Origin: B46-G9 sp964548365
Lineage (GTDB): Bacteria > Desulfobacterota > DSM-4660 > Desulfatiglandales > Desulfatiglandaceae
Length of the DNA: 45,484 bases
NCBI GenBank assembly: GCA_964548365.1
Contig: CAZJRD010000021.1
Coordinates: 1-45,484, forward strand
Direction of reading: 5' to 3'
Every line of letters starts with the position of its first letter. Position 1 is the stretch's first letter. The notes under the pieces are model-generated. The model saw only the letters and a program-made list of their open reading frames with translations, was not told where the DNA came from and ran no database searches. This document shows, one piece after another, positions 1 to 7,791 of this stretch. Made by a program: the position numbers and the translations under genes.

Positions 1-54
1 CATTCCGGATTGTCAAGTCCGCAACCGGCCTTTTGTGGAACCACGCGATTTTTG

Positions 55-84
55 TTGACAAACAAAAAAAAATGTATACATTAT
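55..84 (+). promoter_or_regulatory. Candidate sigma-70 promoter
   Basis: A perfect -35 hexamer TTGACA (55-60) is followed 16 bases later by TACATT (77-82), a 4-of-6 match to the -10 consensus. The spacer is A-rich. The 8-base palindrome TGTATACA (73-80) overlaps the -10 region. It faces the gene at 137 and leaves a leader of about 45 bases. Prediction from sequence only. Confidence 0.4.
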
Positions 85-136
85 TCCGGGTTAAAAAGAC
101 TGTGTTGCTTTGACTCCAGCGAATTGAGAAAGAGCT

Positions 137-1519
137 TTGACCATCAGGATTAAAAGGCAGGCTCTTGAAAGTGCCTGCAAGGAAATTATCGAGACAATCC
201 TTTTCTGCCTCCCTGATGCCTTCAAGGGCACGGTGTATCAGATTGGCTCCCCTCCTCATATTACTGCCGAGAGAGTAACTTCAGGGATTATCGACGAAGA
301 CAAACAGCGGATTTCCTGGGGTTTACCTGAACGCTCAGACTACAATCCTCCCGGTAAAGTATGGCTGGACTACAGAGATCAACCCGACAGACCGTTGGAG
401 GCAATGGCCTGGTGTGTTGCGCGACAGAGAAGCTGGACTTCGGAAGATCCTCAAACCGATCAGAGATCGGTCAGGCTTCAGACCGATGGTATCCGGGAAG
501 ATTTTCATCATATGGAACCGGTTCTCATCCGGAAAAAAGACCTCTATGCCAACAACCATAACCATCTGGACTATCCGAGAAATTATAAAGGGCTGACGCT
601 GTGGGAGGACAGTGATTACGTGGTGGCCGCCGTGATCAAGATTCATTTCAGGCCCAATACCATCAAGATCGGGAGTCCCGAAACCCGTCTGATCAAAAGG
701 CTCTCCAGGGCATTCGGAACTGAACTCCTTTCTTACCAGTTGCGAGAGGAATCCATTGCAGCCATGAATCAGCTCGCACAGGACAAACTGGATTCCTGCA
801 ACATCCTGGCGGATTCGCTTCGAAACGCCATCGCCAAATCCGGTCTTATTTTCTCCCTGATTAAACTGGAACTGGGGTGCCTTCGTGTTCAGTGGGAAAA
901 CCTTCTTTTCGAGCGAACGAATCGAAAAAACCAAAAGGAAGAGGCAATCCGGCAGCTGAATGCTATTCTCCAGAAAATAACTCAGAATGCCGAAGGACCT
1001 GTGCAGGAATTGCTGGAGGTGCAGAAAAAATTTCTGACTTTTTCTCTTCCACCCAAGGGCGGGGAGGCATGGGTCGATATGCAGATTGAAAACAGATGGT
1101 CCAGGCTGCTTGAAAAACTCTCCGGGGACGATGAATTAGCTGGCGCAGTGAGTCAGGCCCTTGAAAAGTTGAAGAAGTCCCTTCACCATGGTAAAGATCC
1201 GGCCCTTCTCGCTTCCTATGACTTCATGCCTGACCAGCTCAAGAAAGAGTGGGTCGAGTTGATCTATAGGGATCTGAAACAGGTGGACTTCGCCCATCTG
1301 GACCGGGTGATCCACATCCTCGGTGACCCCTCCCTCAATCTTCCTTTCCAGGAAAAATCCAGAAAGAGCCTTATCCATTTGAAAACGCTTTTTGAAATCA
1401 TGGATCAACTGGAAAAAAGCACCAACAGTGTGTTGCAGCAGTTGTTGAACGGAGGGAAAAACGGGCATTCTGCCCCCTGTGCGCGTTCGTATCCATTGGA
1501 AGCCAATGCGCGAAGATAG
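137..1519 (+). CDS. Unrecognised 460-aa soluble protein
   Basis: I do not recognise this protein. The frame starts at TTG; the next in-frame ATG is near codon 88, so the TTG start, with only a weak purine-rich stretch upstream, is the likely one. There is no signal peptide or membrane segment. The middle (about residues 205-290) is helical and charged. The stretch DSCNILADSLRNAIAKSG vaguely recalls the dimerisation helix of sensor kinases, but no phospho-acceptor His or ATP-binding motifs follow. The C-terminal third is also helical and rich in Leu, Lys and Glu. A regulatory or scaffolding role is possible but unsupported. It is followed by tRNA-Arg on the same strand. Confidence 0.6.
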   Translation: MTIRIKRQALESACKEIIETILFCLPDAFKGTVYQIGSPPHITAERVTSGIIDEDKQRISWGLPERSDYNPPGKVWLDYRDQPDRPLEAMAWCVARQRSWTSEDPQTDQRSVRLQTDGIREDFHHMEPVLIRKKDLYANNHNHLDYPRNYKGLTLWEDSDYVVAAVIKIHFRPNTIKIGSPETRLIKRLSRAFGTELLSYQLREESIAAMNQLAQDKLDSCNILADSLRNAIAKSGLIFSLIKLELGCLRVQWENLLFERTNRKNQKEEAIRQLNAILQKITQNAEGPVQELLEVQKKFLTFSLPPKGGEAWVDMQIENRWSRLLEKLSGDDELAGAVSQALEKLKKSLHHGKDPALLASYDFMPDQLKKEWVELIYRDLKQVDFAHLDRVIHILGDPSLNLPFQEKSRKSLIHLKTLFEIMDQLEKSTNSVLQQLLNGGKNGHSAPCARSYPLEANARR

Positions 1520-1588
1520 TCGATCCTCCCAGTCGATCAATTCTTGATGAAATCTCTTTCAAAATGCAGTAAAGTACCTGAAACATTA

Positions 1589-1665
1589 GCGCCTGTAGCT
1601 CAGCTGGATAGAGCAGCGGACTTCTAATCCGCAGGCCGGGTGTTCGAATCACCCCAGGCGCACCA
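1589..1665 (+). tRNA. tRNA-Arg (anticodon UCU)
   Basis: A full cloverleaf can be drawn. The acceptor stem GCGCCTG (1589-1595) pairs with CAGGCGC (1655-1661). The D-arm is GCTC/GAGC and the anticodon stem GCGGA/TCCGC encloses the loop CTTCTAA with anticodon TCT at 1623-1625. The T-arm GGGTG/CACCC encloses TTCGAAT. The discriminator A and a genome-encoded CCA (1663-1665) follow. It reads AGA (and probably AGG) arginine codons. Confidence 0.97.
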
Positions 1666-1866
1666 TTCCATAAAACATCTCCCTCATCTCAAAAAAGGCC
1701 GGAAAATGGAGAGCCTTGCACAATTGTAATCTTCCTGAAAGGTGTGCGCAAGGTTTCATGACTAGGATAAAATGATCTGGAGACGGGAATCGGAATTGGT
1801 TGACAAGCGCGCTTTTCAACCTCGCGGGACAATCGTCCGAGACAAAATGGGGGATTGCAGTCACCT

Positions 1867-3054
1867 ATGAAAAGACATATTCTTTGCATTAACAGCGGTT
1901 CATCCTCAATAAAATTCGCCCTGTACCGCATGGGGCCTGCGGAGGAACTCCTTGCCGAAGGAGCGGTTGAGCGCATTGGCATATCTGGCGGGCGACTCTG
2001 GCTGAAGGACGGCGGCGGGATAGCGCTTGTGAACAGGCATGAGGATTTCAGCCATCACGGTGCCGCGATCAAGGCCATGTTGACCGCCGCCATGGAAGAC
2101 CAGCACCTCCCTGCTCCTGACGCCGTCGGGCATCGCCTGGTCCACGGCGGCCTCAAGCACACGGGCCCCGAGATGGTAACCCCGGAGTTGCTCACCGTCC
2201 TACGCGACCTCGTTCCTCTTGCGCCTCTGCACCTGCCAAGCGAAATTCGGGCCATTGATGCGGTGACTGCTCACTACCCTAAGTTGAATCAGGTGGCTTG
2301 TTTTGATACGGCGTTTCACCGCACCATTCCGGAAGTAGCCCAGCGCCTGCCCCTCCCTCGCACCTTCTGGCATGAGGGGATACGACGCTACGGATTTCAC
2401 GGTCTTTCCTATGAGTATATCGTCACCACTCTTGGAGAGGCCGTTCGCGGACGAATGATTGTGGCTCACCTGGGAAACGGGGCCAGCATGGCGGCCCTCC
2501 AGGACGGACGGCCCCAGGACACCACCATGGGTTTTTCCGCAACAGGGGGGTTGATGATGGGCACGAGAAGCGGCGATCTCGACCCGGGAATCCTGCTCTA
2601 TCTCATGTACGAGAAGGGTTATGACGCTTCCAGTCTCGAAAACCTTCTGGACAAACATGCAGGACTCGTCGGAGTATCCGGAATCAGCCCGGACATGAAA
2701 ACGCTGCTCGATCAACGCGATAAGGAGCCCCATGCGGCCGAGGCCGTGGAGTTGTTCTGCTACACGGCCCGCAAGTTTATCGGGGCGCTCGCCGCGGTAC
2801 TCGGCGGCCTGGACTCCCTGGTTTTTACGGGCGGCATCGGGGAGCGGGCCGGGCCGGTGCGGTGGATGATCTGCCACGGCCTTGACCACCTCGGAATCCG
2901 GCTGGATCCCCACCAAAATGACGCAGATGCAGCGGTTATTTCCTCGAAGGACAGCCCCTGTCTGGTGCGGGTGATTTCCACCAACGAGGACCTGATGATT
3001 GCCCGGCATACCCAAAGGCTGCTTTTCCCGGGCAGTGAAGGAGAAAGAGCATGA
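1867..3054 (+). CDS. ackA: Acetate/propionate kinase (AckA family)
   Basis: ATP-dependent acyl kinase that interconverts acetate (or propionate) and its acyl phosphate. With the ATG at 1867 the protein is 395 aa, typical for acetate kinase and longer than butyrate kinases (about 355 aa). The N-terminal motif NSGSSSIK is intact. Asn9, Arg90, His122, Asp147, His178, Arg234 and Glu374 fall where Methanosarcina thermophila AckA has its substrate and catalytic residues. A TTG twelve bases upstream (1855) is also open, but ATG with GGGGGA upstream is preferred. The stop overlaps the next start (ATGA), so it is translationally coupled to the phosphate acyltransferase. Substrate chain length cannot be read from sequence. 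Confidence 0.93.
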   Translation: MKRHILCINSGSSSIKFALYRMGPAEELLAEGAVERIGISGGRLWLKDGGGIALVNRHEDFSHHGAAIKAMLTAAMEDQHLPAPDAVGHRLVHGGLKHTGPEMVTPELLTVLRDLVPLAPLHLPSEIRAIDAVTAHYPKLNQVACFDTAFHRTIPEVAQRLPLPRTFWHEGIRRYGFHGLSYEYIVTTLGEAVRGRMIVAHLGNGASMAALQDGRPQDTTMGFSATGGLMMGTRSGDLDPGILLYLMYEKGYDASSLENLLDKHAGLVGVSGISPDMKTLLDQRDKEPHAAEAVELFCYTARKFIGALAAVLGGLDSLVFTGGIGERAGPVRWMICHGLDHLGIRLDPHQNDADAAVISSKDSPCLVRVISTNEDLMIARHTQRLLFPGSEGERA

Positions 3055-3989
3055 ACATTGAATTCCATAATTTCGACGAGTTGCTTGAAGCCGCCCGCGG
3101 CTTCCCGACCCTGCCGGTAGCCGTCGTAGATGCAGATGAACAACACGTACTGGAGGGAGCCTGCGAAGCGGCGGAAGCCGGTTTCATTGATCCTGTTCTA
3201 ATCGGGCACGAAAGGCTCATCCATAGTCTTCTTGAAAAAATCAAGCCCCATGCGGCTTTTTCCGTCATCCACGCGCCTACCGAAGAGGCCGCGGCGGAAA
3301 AAGGCGTTGATTTGATTGCCGACGGGAAAGTCAAGGCCCTGATGAAAGGGTATATCCATACGGCGAAATTTCTCCACCCCATTCTCACCCATCATCTGGA
3401 GGGAGAACAACGCCTCTCCCATGTATTTCTGACGGACATCAAGACCTATCCCAAGCTTCTTTATATTACGGACGCCGCCATCAACATCACTCCGGACCTC
3501 CTTGCCAAAGCGGACATCGTGCGCAATGCTGCGGATTTGGCACATCTGTTGGGAGTGGAAACACCCAAGGTAGCAGCCCTGTCGGCTGTGGAGCTCATCA
3601 ACCCGGCCATTCCTTCCACCATCGATGCGGCCTGTCTGGCCAAGATGGCGGACCGTGGGCAGATCAGGGGGGCGATCGTGGACGGACCGCTCGCCTTTGA
3701 CAATGCGATATCGGCAGAATCGGCCAGGATCAAGGGGATAAGAAGCGACGTTGCCGGAGATGTGGATGTTCTGCTGGTACCGGACCTGGTTTCCGGAAAC
3801 ATCCTGGCCAAAGACCTCGAGTACCTGGCCGGGGCCCAGCTCGCCGGTTTCGTCGCCGCATCAAAGGTGCCCATCATCCTCACTTCCAGAGCTGATCCCC
3901 CGCGGGCGAGGCTGGTATCCTGTGCCGTGGCGGCCCTGGTCAGCCATCGCCAAGGAATCAATGCAGAAGGGGATTCACCGGCAGCGTGA
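3051..3989 (+). CDS. Phosphate acetyl/butyryltransferase family protein
   Basis: Transfers an acyl group between CoA and phosphate, making the acyl phosphate that the upstream kinase uses to form ATP, or the reverse. At 312 aa it has the size of phosphate butyryltransferases and of the catalytic domain of Pta, without the extra N-terminal domain of long Pta enzymes. Family landmarks include KALMKGYIHT, the central TDAAINITPD and the C-terminal VPDLVSGNILAKDLEYLAG. It overlaps the kinase by four bases and lies 66 bases before the DUF3141 gene. The family is certain; acetyl versus propionyl or butyryl specificity is not, and so no gene symbol is given. Confidence 0.88.
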   Translation: MNIEFHNFDELLEAARGFPTLPVAVVDADEQHVLEGACEAAEAGFIDPVLIGHERLIHSLLEKIKPHAAFSVIHAPTEEAAAEKGVDLIADGKVKALMKGYIHTAKFLHPILTHHLEGEQRLSHVFLTDIKTYPKLLYITDAAINITPDLLAKADIVRNAADLAHLLGVETPKVAALSAVELINPAIPSTIDAACLAKMADRGQIRGAIVDGPLAFDNAISAESARIKGIRSDVAGDVDVLLVPDLVSGNILAKDLEYLAGAQLAGFVAASKVPIILTSRADPPRARLVSCAVAALVSHRQGINAEGDSPAA

Positions 3990-4055
3990 GATTCTTCTCG
4001 GCGCTGGTATCACAGGCTCAATGGTTTCGGGCCAATGTATCGACAGGAGCAATAT

Positions 4056-6200
4056 ATGGATTCTTCGAATATTTTTCAGCAAGCCGCTTGGATGAACCAC
4101 ACCATGGAATATGGATGGGATGCTGTCCAACGATCCATCCTTTTTACGGATATCCTTCGAAAACGAGGGAATACCTATTTTGAAACGGTTGAAAAGGGAC
4201 TGCCGCCGGTTCTCGTGTTCGACTACGAGGTCATTCTCGATGCCAGGACCTTTGACAGGCAGGCGAATTATGCACTGTCCCGCATCGTACCGAGGGAAGG
4301 AGATACCGTTGACGAAACGAAACGGCCCATCGTCGTCATAGACCCCAGGGCCGGAAACGGTCCCGGCATCGGCGGTTCCAAACAGGATTCCGAAATCGGC
4401 GACGCATTGGCCCAAGGCCATCCTGTCTATTTTATCCTCTTTTACCCCGATCCCATGCCCGGCCAGACCCTTGCCGATGTGGAGGAGGCAGAAATACGAT
4501 TTATCGAGCATATTGCAGAACGCCACCCCGAATCGCCGAAACCCGCGGTAATAGGCAATTGCCAGGCAGGGTGGGCGGTAGCACTTCTCGCTGCAGACCG
4601 TCCAGACCTGACAGGCCCAATAGTACTCAACGGCGCACCCCTTTCCTACTGGTCCGGCGTGCATGGGAAAAACCCCATGCGGTATGCGGGAGGACTCCTT
4701 GGAGGGGTCTGGACGGCATCTCTGCTGTCCGATCTGGGAAACGGGAAATTCGACGGCGCCTGGCTCGAGGCCAATTTTGAGGACCTTAATCCGGCAAACA
4801 CCTTGTGGGGGAAGCAGTACAACCTCTATTCCAGGGTGGATACCGAAGAGGAGAGATTCCTCACCTTTGAAAAATGGTGGAACGGTTTTTCCTTTATGAC
4901 CAAGGAAGAGCTGCACAGCATCGTGGAGAATCTCTTTGTGGGTGATCGGCTGGAACAGGGAGAGATGGCTTTGCGCGACAAGAAGAACCTTCACTTAATG
5001 GATATTGAGGCGCCGATCCTCTTGTTTGCCTCCGAGGGAGACAACATCACGCCGCCGCAACAAGCTTTTGACTGGATCATGAAGACCTATGGCTCCGTGG
5101 AAGAAATAAAGCGTCAGAGAAAAGTCATCGTGGGCCTTTTGCACCCGCACATAGGGCACCTGGGTATTTTTGTGGGCGGCAAGATAGCGAAGAAAGAGCA
5201 TAAGGAGATCATCAAAAGCATTGACATGGTTGAGTCACTCCCACCGGGGCTCTACGAAATGATTATCGATGCTGGAGATGAGAAACAAGGATTTACCGAT
5301 TACGATGTTCGTTTTGAAGAGCGGGATTTCAACGCTATTATGGCCTTAAACGATGATGTGAATGTGATCCGGAAAGAAGATGTGGATTTCAGGCGTGTCG
5401 CAGCCATTTCGGAAATGAATGACAGCCTCTATAATGTTTTTGTCAGTCCCTGGGTGAAGCTATGGACCACGGAATTTACAGCCGAGGTCTTGAGACAAGT
5501 CCATCCCCTGAGGGTGAGAACCTATTCCTTTTCCGATCGAAACCCGTTGCTCCGGCCTTTCAAGGCAATGGCGTCGATAGTAAAAGAAAATCGCAGGCCG
5601 GTATCGCCGGACAACCCGTTTTTGGCCATGGAGAGGAATATTTCGGCCTCCATTGAAGCCATGCTGAACCTCTACAAAGATGTCCGGGACAATGCCGAGG
5701 AACTCATGTTTAATCTGATATATGGGAATCCATGGGTGGACCTCTTTCTCCCCGTGACCGGGAAAGAGAAAAACTGGAAAGACATGAGGGAAGAAAAGAA
5801 GAAAGAAGAAGGGTTGACTCGGACCGACAGGGAACACTGGCTTGACCTCATGGAAAAAGGAGGATTTGCCGAAGGGGTCATTCGTATGGTGATGGCCCTT
5901 GCAGAGCCGGACCGAACCATTGACCGGGACAAATTGATTGAAGATGAGCGGATATTGGAGGCGAGCAAGAGGATGAAAGGGATGAAAAAATCGGACTTTA
6001 TAAGAGCCGTGCAAGAGCAAAGCCGTATCCTGCAGGTTGATGAAGACAGGGCCTTAAAGGCGATTGGCGGACTCATTCAGGGCCCGGAGAAGCGCAGGGA
6101 AGCCCTGGAGATTGCCAGGCAGATCATGCTCGCCGAAAGAAGCCCGTCTGACCGGGAAAAATCCATTCTGAAGAAAATAGAGGGCGCATTGGACCTGTAG
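4056..6200 (+). CDS. DUF3141 protein, PHA-synthase-like alpha/beta hydrolase
   Basis: A 714-aa protein of the DUF3141 family, whose N-terminal half is an alpha/beta-hydrolase domain related to PHA synthases. The nucleophile elbow is GNCQAG (residues 167-172) with Cys169, the G-x-C-x-G form of PHA synthases rather than the serine form of lipases. A candidate acid lies in FASEGDNITPP and a candidate His in LHPHIGHLG. The C-terminal half (about residues 400-714) is helical and charged. The ATG at 4056 has AGGAG six bases upstream, so it is preferred over the ATG at 4035. Its position between an acyl kinase/acyltransferase pair and fabI suggests acyl-CoA or polyester chemistry; the true reaction is unknown. 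Confidence 0.8.
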   Translation: MDSSNIFQQAAWMNHTMEYGWDAVQRSILFTDILRKRGNTYFETVEKGLPPVLVFDYEVILDARTFDRQANYALSRIVPREGDTVDETKRPIVVIDPRAGNGPGIGGSKQDSEIGDALAQGHPVYFILFYPDPMPGQTLADVEEAEIRFIEHIAERHPESPKPAVIGNCQAGWAVALLAADRPDLTGPIVLNGAPLSYWSGVHGKNPMRYAGGLLGGVWTASLLSDLGNGKFDGAWLEANFEDLNPANTLWGKQYNLYSRVDTEEERFLTFEKWWNGFSFMTKEELHSIVENLFVGDRLEQGEMALRDKKNLHLMDIEAPILLFASEGDNITPPQQAFDWIMKTYGSVEEIKRQRKVIVGLLHPHIGHLGIFVGGKIAKKEHKEIIKSIDMVESLPPGLYEMIIDAGDEKQGFTDYDVRFEERDFNAIMALNDDVNVIRKEDVDFRRVAAISEMNDSLYNVFVSPWVKLWTTEFTAEVLRQVHPLRVRTYSFSDRNPLLRPFKAMASIVKENRRPVSPDNPFLAMERNISASIEAMLNLYKDVRDNAEELMFNLIYGNPWVDLFLPVTGKEKNWKDMREEKKKEEGLTRTDREHWLDLMEKGGFAEGVIRMVMALAEPDRTIDRDKLIEDERILEASKRMKGMKKSDFIRAVQEQSRILQVDEDRALKAIGGLIQGPEKRREALEIARQIMLAERSPSDREKSILKKIEGALDL

Positions 6201-6228
6201 TTGCCACGCTCCGGTTAATGAGGAAAGC

Positions 6229-6525
6229 ATGATCAATCTGGTAAATCTTGAAGGAAGGAAAGGCTTGATCTTCGGAATCGCCAACGAGCACAGCATCGCC
6301 TATGGTATCGCGAAGGTCTTGCATGGCGTGGGCGCGGAGATGGCTGTAACCTATTTGAATGAAAAGGCGGAACCTTATGTACGTCCGCTGGCCGAGCAAA
6401 TGAACAGCCCTGTCATCATGCGTTGTGATATTCAAAAGGCGGGTCAGCTTGAAGCGGTGCTTTTTCTCATTTCCAAGGTGATCGAGCAGCCCCTCGCCGT
6501 ATTTATACAACAAAATCCTGCCTGA
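6229..6525 (+). pseudogene. fabI: Truncated enoyl-ACP reductase (fabI remnant)
   Basis: The 98 codons match the first third of FabI (full length about 260 aa). The NAD-binding start GLIFGIANEHSIAYGIAK is intact and the match continues through VTYLNEKAEPYV and CDIQ to about residue 88. It then gives way to an unrelated tail, FIQQNPA, and a TGA stop. The catalytic Tyr/Lys pair and the substrate loop are absent, and no FabI-like sequence follows in any frame to 6873. A good RBS (GAGGAAA) precedes the ATG, so it was once an expressed fourth gene of the operon. A 3' deletion or replacement is the simplest explanation. Confidence 0.8.
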
Positions 6526-6873
6526 CTTCGATATAACCCGACCAGCTCCTTAAGGTTGCAATAATTCGGCAATATACTCAATATTTTTTCGTATCAGAGG
6601 CCGGTGCTCTCCGGTTGGAGGCCAAGGAAAGGCTTAATTCCCTTGGACGATTTAATAAGGATATGCTAAAATAGTGCCCATTCATAAATGGCTATTTTGC
6701 CCGATATCGTCGTTATGCTCAAATTTTAGTCCTCGAAATACCTGAATGTATTCCTGTGGTTAAAATTTTTGCACGCCTTGATCTCAAACAAACTATCTCA
6801 TTTATGTATAGACACTAAAATAAGTAAAAATCATGTGCGATATTCAAGCCGTTGATGAAACGGGAGGAATATA
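6526..6873. other. Intergenic region between fabI remnant and phaE
   Basis: No coding sequence is seen in these 348 bases. They are A+T-rich and contain two hairpins: AAAATAG/CTATTTT enclosing CCATT/AATGG (6668-6698), and the structured repeat at 6721-6768. The phaE ribosome-binding site (GGGAGGAA, near 6862) lies at the right end. The sequence probably carries the promoter for the pha operon, but no strong -35/-10 pair stands out. Confidence 0.6.
6721..6768. repeat. Structured intergenic repeat, copy A
   Basis: A nested inverted repeat: outer arms AAATTTTA (6721-6728) and TTAAAATTT (6760-6768), with an inner stem AATAC (6737-6741) and GTATT (6748-6752). The core CCTCGAAATA ... TATTCCTGTGGTTAA (6731-6763) recurs near 39854-39885, where the inner stem is AATAT/ATATT. 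Both bases of the pair have changed there, so pairing is kept. Confidence 0.6.
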
Positions 6874-7770
6874 ATGGGTGAGGATCAAGGAAAAAGCACA
6901 GGCACCATGCCACTGCTTGAGGCCTGGATGAAATCGGCAACCGAGTTCTGGGCATCAATGGCAAATATCGGGTCTATATCCACCACTTCCGGAGAAGAGA
7001 AACCTCAGCAAAAGGAAGCACAAAAGAGCCGGGCCCAAGAGACCTTGGAATCAGCTTTGAAGATGCTGGGTTCTCTGTCTTCAGCCGCAGGTGAGCCCGA
7101 GACAGCGGATTCCATTTTCAAAGGAATGAACGTTTTCCCCGGAATGATGAGTAAGATAGCTCAAACCGCATGGGAGACCTATTCTCACTTTCAGCAACAA
7201 TGGATGGAAACGGCTGGCAGGGCAGGCAGCCGGACTGAGGCGTACAAATTCGATGATCTCGATAAGGATGTCTTTCGCGCATGGAGCGAACTCTATGAGC
7301 AGGAATTCAGAAAGTTTCTGCATATTCCCCAATTGGGATTGACGAGATTTTACCAGGAACGGATGAGCCTGCTGTCGGATAAATATACCATTTTTCAGGG
7401 CATCATTGCAAAATTCCTCCATATTCTCTCTCTTCCCATGGAAAAATCCTTCAAGGTCCTGGAGGAGAAGGTCGCTTCGCTTGCTGATGAGGGCAATCTC
7501 CCTCAGGATCCAAATGACTATTACAAAATATGGATAAAGGTCCTGGAAGGACATTACATGGTCCTCTTCAAGTCCCCTGAATATACAAAGGCATTGGGAG
7601 AAACCCTGGATGCCATGGAGGATTTCCTGTTGGTAAGGCAAGAGATGTTTCAGGACCTGATGCAGACGCTTCCTGTGCCCACCAATAAGGAGATGGATGA
7701 TGTCTACAAGGAGCTCTACCTATTGAAAAAGCGTCTTAAGAAACTTGAAAAGGAGCATTCTACCGGTTAA
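6874..7770 (+). CDS. phaE: Class III PHA synthase subunit PhaE
   Basis: Non-catalytic partner of PhaC in class III polyhydroxyalkanoate synthases, needed for synthase activity on the granule surface. The 298-aa protein is helical and rich in aromatic and charged residues. It ends with the PhaE-type tail LPVPTNKEMDDVYKELYLLK followed by a lysine-rich coiled coil. Residues 45-60 are a Gln/Lys/Glu-rich linker. A strong RBS (GGGAGGAA) precedes the ATG. phaC begins 21 bases after the stop. PhaE sequences vary widely, so the call rests on the C-terminal motif plus adjacency to a class III PhaC. Confidence 0.88.
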   Translation: MGEDQGKSTGTMPLLEAWMKSATEFWASMANIGSISTTSGEEKPQQKEAQKSRAQETLESALKMLGSLSSAAGEPETADSIFKGMNVFPGMMSKIAQTAWETYSHFQQQWMETAGRAGSRTEAYKFDDLDKDVFRAWSELYEQEFRKFLHIPQLGLTRFYQERMSLLSDKYTIFQGIIAKFLHILSLPMEKSFKVLEEKVASLADEGNLPQDPNDYYKIWIKVLEGHYMVLFKSPEYTKALGETLDAMEDFLLVRQEMFQDLMQTLPVPTNKEMDDVYKELYLLKKRLKKLEKEHSTG

Positions 7771-7791
7771 CCGGGAAAAGGAGGTGATTTT

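Noticed and set aside
1821..1843. CTCGCGGGAC-AATC-GTCCGAGA dyad before ackA
   Set aside because: The inverted repeat is imperfect, with no recognised operator consensus. It could be a regulator site, but evidence is too thin to list.
2200..3015. 271-codon open frame on the minus strand
   Set aside because: Antisense to the acetate kinase gene, whose catalytic residues are all present.
3975..4994. 339-codon open frame on the minus strand
   Set aside because: It lies opposite the DUF3141 gene, which has family motifs and a ribosome-binding site. The minus-strand product has no recognisable domain.
6523..6570. fabI stop TGA read as selenocysteine
   Set aside because: The genome has tRNA-Sec, but sequence after the TGA does not resemble FabI and soon reaches another stop.
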